Assembly: GCF_005405365.1 (NCBI RefSeq) | Contig: NZ_BJDX01000014.1 | Location: 1 to 45,274 of the forward strand | DNA: 45,274 nucleotides | Direction: 5' to 3' | From: Enterococcus xiangfangensis | Lineage (GTDB): Bacteria > Bacillota > Bacilli > Lactobacillales > Enterococcaceae | In this document: positions 43,826-45,274 of the stretch, piece by piece | Layout: each line of letters begins with the position of its first letter | How positions within the stretch are numbered: the stretch's first letter is position 1 | The notes under the pieces: generated by a model | Database searches by the model: none | Told to the model about the DNA's origin: nothing | What the model saw: the letters and a program-made list of their open reading frames with translations, nothing else | Position numbers and translations under genes: made by a program

Positions 43826-43835
43826 AGAACGTTCT
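43826..43835. promoter_or_regulatory. Perfect 10-bp palindrome before the MFS gene
   Basis: AGAACGTTCT lies directly upstream of the MFS ribosome site. It may be a second regulator site or part of the transcript start; evidence is symmetry only. Confidence 0.3.
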
Positions 43836-43837
43836 AT

Positions 43838-43882
43838 TTGACGATACTCAGTATATGTTATATTATTTGCTTGCGCAAGTAA
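43838..43882 (+). promoter_or_regulatory. Promoter and operator of the MarR gene
   Basis: TTGACG (43838-43843) and TATTAT (43861-43866) are 17 bases apart. Right behind the -10, TTGCTTGCGCAAGTAA (43867-43882) is a near-perfect dyad with core CTTGCGCAAG, covering the expected start point. MarR proteins bind such 16-18-bp dyads, so autoregulation is likely. Confidence 0.65.
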
Positions 43883-43911
43883 ATAAACTTGTAAAAAAGG
43901 AAGTGACCGAA

Positions 43912-44331
43912 TTGCAACACGCAATTAGTGAGATCGATACATTAAAACAATTACCCGTCGTCAGCCGCAGATATATCAAGTTGATTGATAATTATCTTGC
44001 ACCTTATCAGTTAAATTCAAGTCTTTACTATTATATTTTGAAATTACATGATTTTGGGGATCTCCCGCAAGAAAAATTAGTGCAATTGACAGGAGTCAAT
44101 GCCAGCAACGTGACCCGAGCAATTCAGAAGTTGATGGACAATCAATATATTCTTCGTAAAGAAAACCCAGAAGACCGGCGTGGTTATCTACTTTCTTTGA
44201 CAGAAGAAGGGGGTAAGATGTATCAGGTGATTTTAGCAGCTTTACAAAAAGCTAATGAAGCATTTTTGGCCCCATTAACTCCAGAAGAACAACGATCTTT
44301 CATTGCAGCTGTTAACAAATTGAGTGAGTAG
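43912..44331 (+). CDS. MarR family transcriptional regulator
   Basis: A 139-residue winged-helix regulator. The DNA-binding part reads LPQEKLVQLTGVNASNVTRAIQKLMDNQYILRKENPEDRRGYLLSLTEEG, the MarR wing with its DRR motif (read in segments). The TTG at 43912 has AAGGAAGTGA just upstream. An upstream in-frame ATG at 43855 would lie between the -35 and -10 of the promoter, so it cannot be on the transcript. Divergent from the MFS exporter, with an operator-like dyad at its transcript start. Confidence 0.87.
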   Translation: MQHAISEIDTLKQLPVVSRRYIKLIDNYLAPYQLNSSLYYYILKLHDFGDLPQEKLVQLTGVNASNVTRAIQKLMDNQYILRKENPEDRRGYLLSLTEEGGKMYQVILAALQKANEAFLAPLTPEEQRSFIAAVNKLSE

Positions 44332-44405
44332 ACTGAAAGGAAGTCTGTAAAATGAAAAGATAAGAACTATTAAAGGAACTAGTAACTATTCCTGATGACT
44401 ATCAA

Positions 44406-44921
44406 TTGATTGATGAAAGAAATGAAATTCGCAACAAGCAAGAAGTCACTATTTGGCGTTTTCAAAAAGATGGACGCTATGAATTGAATGGTCCAAGAAT
44501 CATTGCAGTTTTTCTAAAAGATACGTTGATAAGTGTAAAAAACATGTCGACTATTCCTTCAGGGAAAATGAGTTCACCCGACCGTGCTCGTGAAATTGCA
44601 GAGACTATTTTTGCAAAAAGTAATCGAAGCTACGCTCGCGGATTATCATTTCTTCGAATGGAACGTCAACAACGCCAATTTTTAGATGAAGACGGAAGAA
44701 ATCATCAATTTCCAGTATTGTGGATCAAATTTGGTCATTCAAATGGTAGTTACAACTGGGTTACGTTAGGCGCGAACAATCAAGTGATTGAAATGGAAAT
44801 TGATTCTCGGTGGGATTATTTTCATGGACGCCGCAAAACGGAGATGTGGGACAATGACGATTGGGTGTTGGCTAGAGAAGGAAACGGCCCACAATTAGCT
44901 AGTCCAAACGCTTTGGCTTAG
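44406..44921 (+). CDS. Unknown protein, open part of a gene with an early stop
   Basis: This 171-residue frame has no recognised domain. It includes SSPDRAREIAETIFAKSNRS and a tryptophan-rich end (SRWDYFHGRRKTEMWDNDDW). The natural start seems to be the ATG at 44352, which has AAAGGAAG upstream and begins M-K-R, but codon 4 is TAA (44361-44363). Reading onward gives ELLKELVTIPDDYQ and then this frame without interruption, so the original protein was about 189 residues. The first non-ATG start after the stop is TTG at 44406, lacking a good ribosome site. The gene may be dead, or the stop a base error. The 69-residue gene follows by 23 bases. Confidence 0.55.
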   Translation: MIDERNEIRNKQEVTIWRFQKDGRYELNGPRIIAVFLKDTLISVKNMSTIPSGKMSSPDRAREIAETIFAKSNRSYARGLSFLRMERQQRQFLDEDGRNHQFPVLWIKFGHSNGSYNWVTLGANNQVIEMEIDSRWDYFHGRRKTEMWDNDDWVLAREGNGPQLASPNALA

Positions 44922-44944
44922 GACTTTGAAGGGAGTGGACCATC

Positions 44945-45154
44945 ATGGATGAACGACAATACGAGAATAATCTTGAACTGTTAGGTCAACTTAGAGATCG
45001 ACTGCAGCGGCTAGAAGATATGGATTATATGACTGCATACTATAAAGGATACAGTACAAGTGGAGCGACATTAGACGAGATCAAGGAAGAAATCCAAATT
45101 CTTCAAGGGCAAATCAATGAATTAGAAATGCAACTAGACGATTTTGAATGGTGA
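44945..45154 (+). CDS. Small coiled-coil protein, function unknown
   Basis: A 69-residue acidic, helical protein with a probable coiled coil (LELLGQLRDRLQRLEDMDYM, then DEIKEEIQILQGQINELEMQ). No family is recognised. GAAGGGAGTGG precedes the ATG, 23 bases after the unrecognised gene at 44406, so the two were likely one operon. Confidence 0.65.
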   Translation: MDERQYENNLELLGQLRDRLQRLEDMDYMTAYYKGYSTSGATLDEIKEEIQILQGQINELEMQLDDFEW

Positions 45155-45197
45155 GCTGCTGAACTCAGGAGTCTTAACTGCCTCGTTTAGCGCAATG

Positions 45198-45272
45198 AAA
45201 GAGGCTGTGACATAAGTCTCAAAAAAAAAAGCACTAGAAACGACGTGAAAACGTCCTTTTCTAGTGCTTTTT
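45198..45272. repeat. Repeat-like element ending in a long terminator hairpin
   Basis: AAAGAGGCTGTGACATAAGT (from 45198) precedes an A10 run and a long hairpin. In the hairpin AAAAGCACTAGAAA (45227-45240) pairs with TTTCTAGTGCTTTT (45258-45271), and GACGT/ACGTC closes the loop GAAA. The GAGGCTGNGACATAA start resembles, from memory, a family of short intergenic repeats in enterococci and other lactic acid bacteria. It can also terminate the preceding gene. Confidence 0.6.
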
Positions 45273-45274
45273 GG

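Noticed and set aside
43855..43911. Upstream extension of the MarR gene from ATG at 43855
   Set aside because: The extension covers the -10 box and the operator-like dyad, while a good ribosome site precedes TTG at 43912.

Overview
The window is AT-rich chromosomal DNA from a low-GC Gram-positive bacterium of the Lactobacillales, most probably an enterococcus or a close relative. The evidence is the mix of genes: a mannose-family PTS driven by a sigma-54 promoter and a LevR-type activator, alsS-alsD for acetoin, the rpsP-khpA / rimM-trmD / rplS and ylxM-ffh blocks, a methionine-type T-box leader, ECF transporters, and strong Shine-Dalgarno sites with several TTG and GTG starts. The genus call is inference. 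I saw no rRNA or tRNA gene, CRISPR array, prophage or insertion sequence.

Layout. 1-6.0 kb: a small membrane protein, a PLP aminotransferase, a frameshifted small gene, then phosphate sensing: a pstS-like lipoprotein behind four phased TTTACN repeats (a candidate Pho box), convergent with a PhoP-PhoR-like two-component system. 6.0-15.5 kb: housekeeping genes: a DUF523 protein, ylxM-ffh, a lipoprotein, a 3-methyladenine glycosylase, a RibD-C reductase, an FMN reductase, rpsP-khpA, a lipoprotein with rimM and trmD, and rplS behind its own promoter and leader. 15.5-21.7 kb: a PTS operon (EIIA, EIIB, EIIC, EIID) with a coupled HAD phosphatase, a near-perfect -24/-12 promoter, an upstream 16-bp palindrome and its sigma-54 activator.

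21.7-32.4 kb: a PepSY lipoprotein; an ABC-2 exporter divergent from a TetR regulator; a LacI regulator with a small companion protein behind an 18-bp operator-like palindrome; alsS-alsD; an M23 peptidase with a coiled coil; a free methionine sulfoxide reductase; a small orphan protein. 32.4-37.8 kb: the oxidative TCA branch, with acnA-icd divergent from citrate synthase, giving 2-oxoglutarate from oxaloacetate and acetyl-CoA. 37.8-42.4 kb: a complete T-box leader, probably methionine-specific, before a SAM hydrolase (DUF62) and an ECF transporter (UPF0397 S component, double ATPase, T component). 42.4-45.3 kb: an MFS exporter divergent from a MarR regulator, two unrecognised small genes (the first with a stop at codon 4 of its apparent original frame) and a closing repeat-like hairpin.

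Most genes are ordinary for the group. The parts most worth attention are the T-box/SAM hydrolase/ECF unit and the sigma-54 PTS unit with its built-in phosphatase. No wholly new defence or mobile system is visible.
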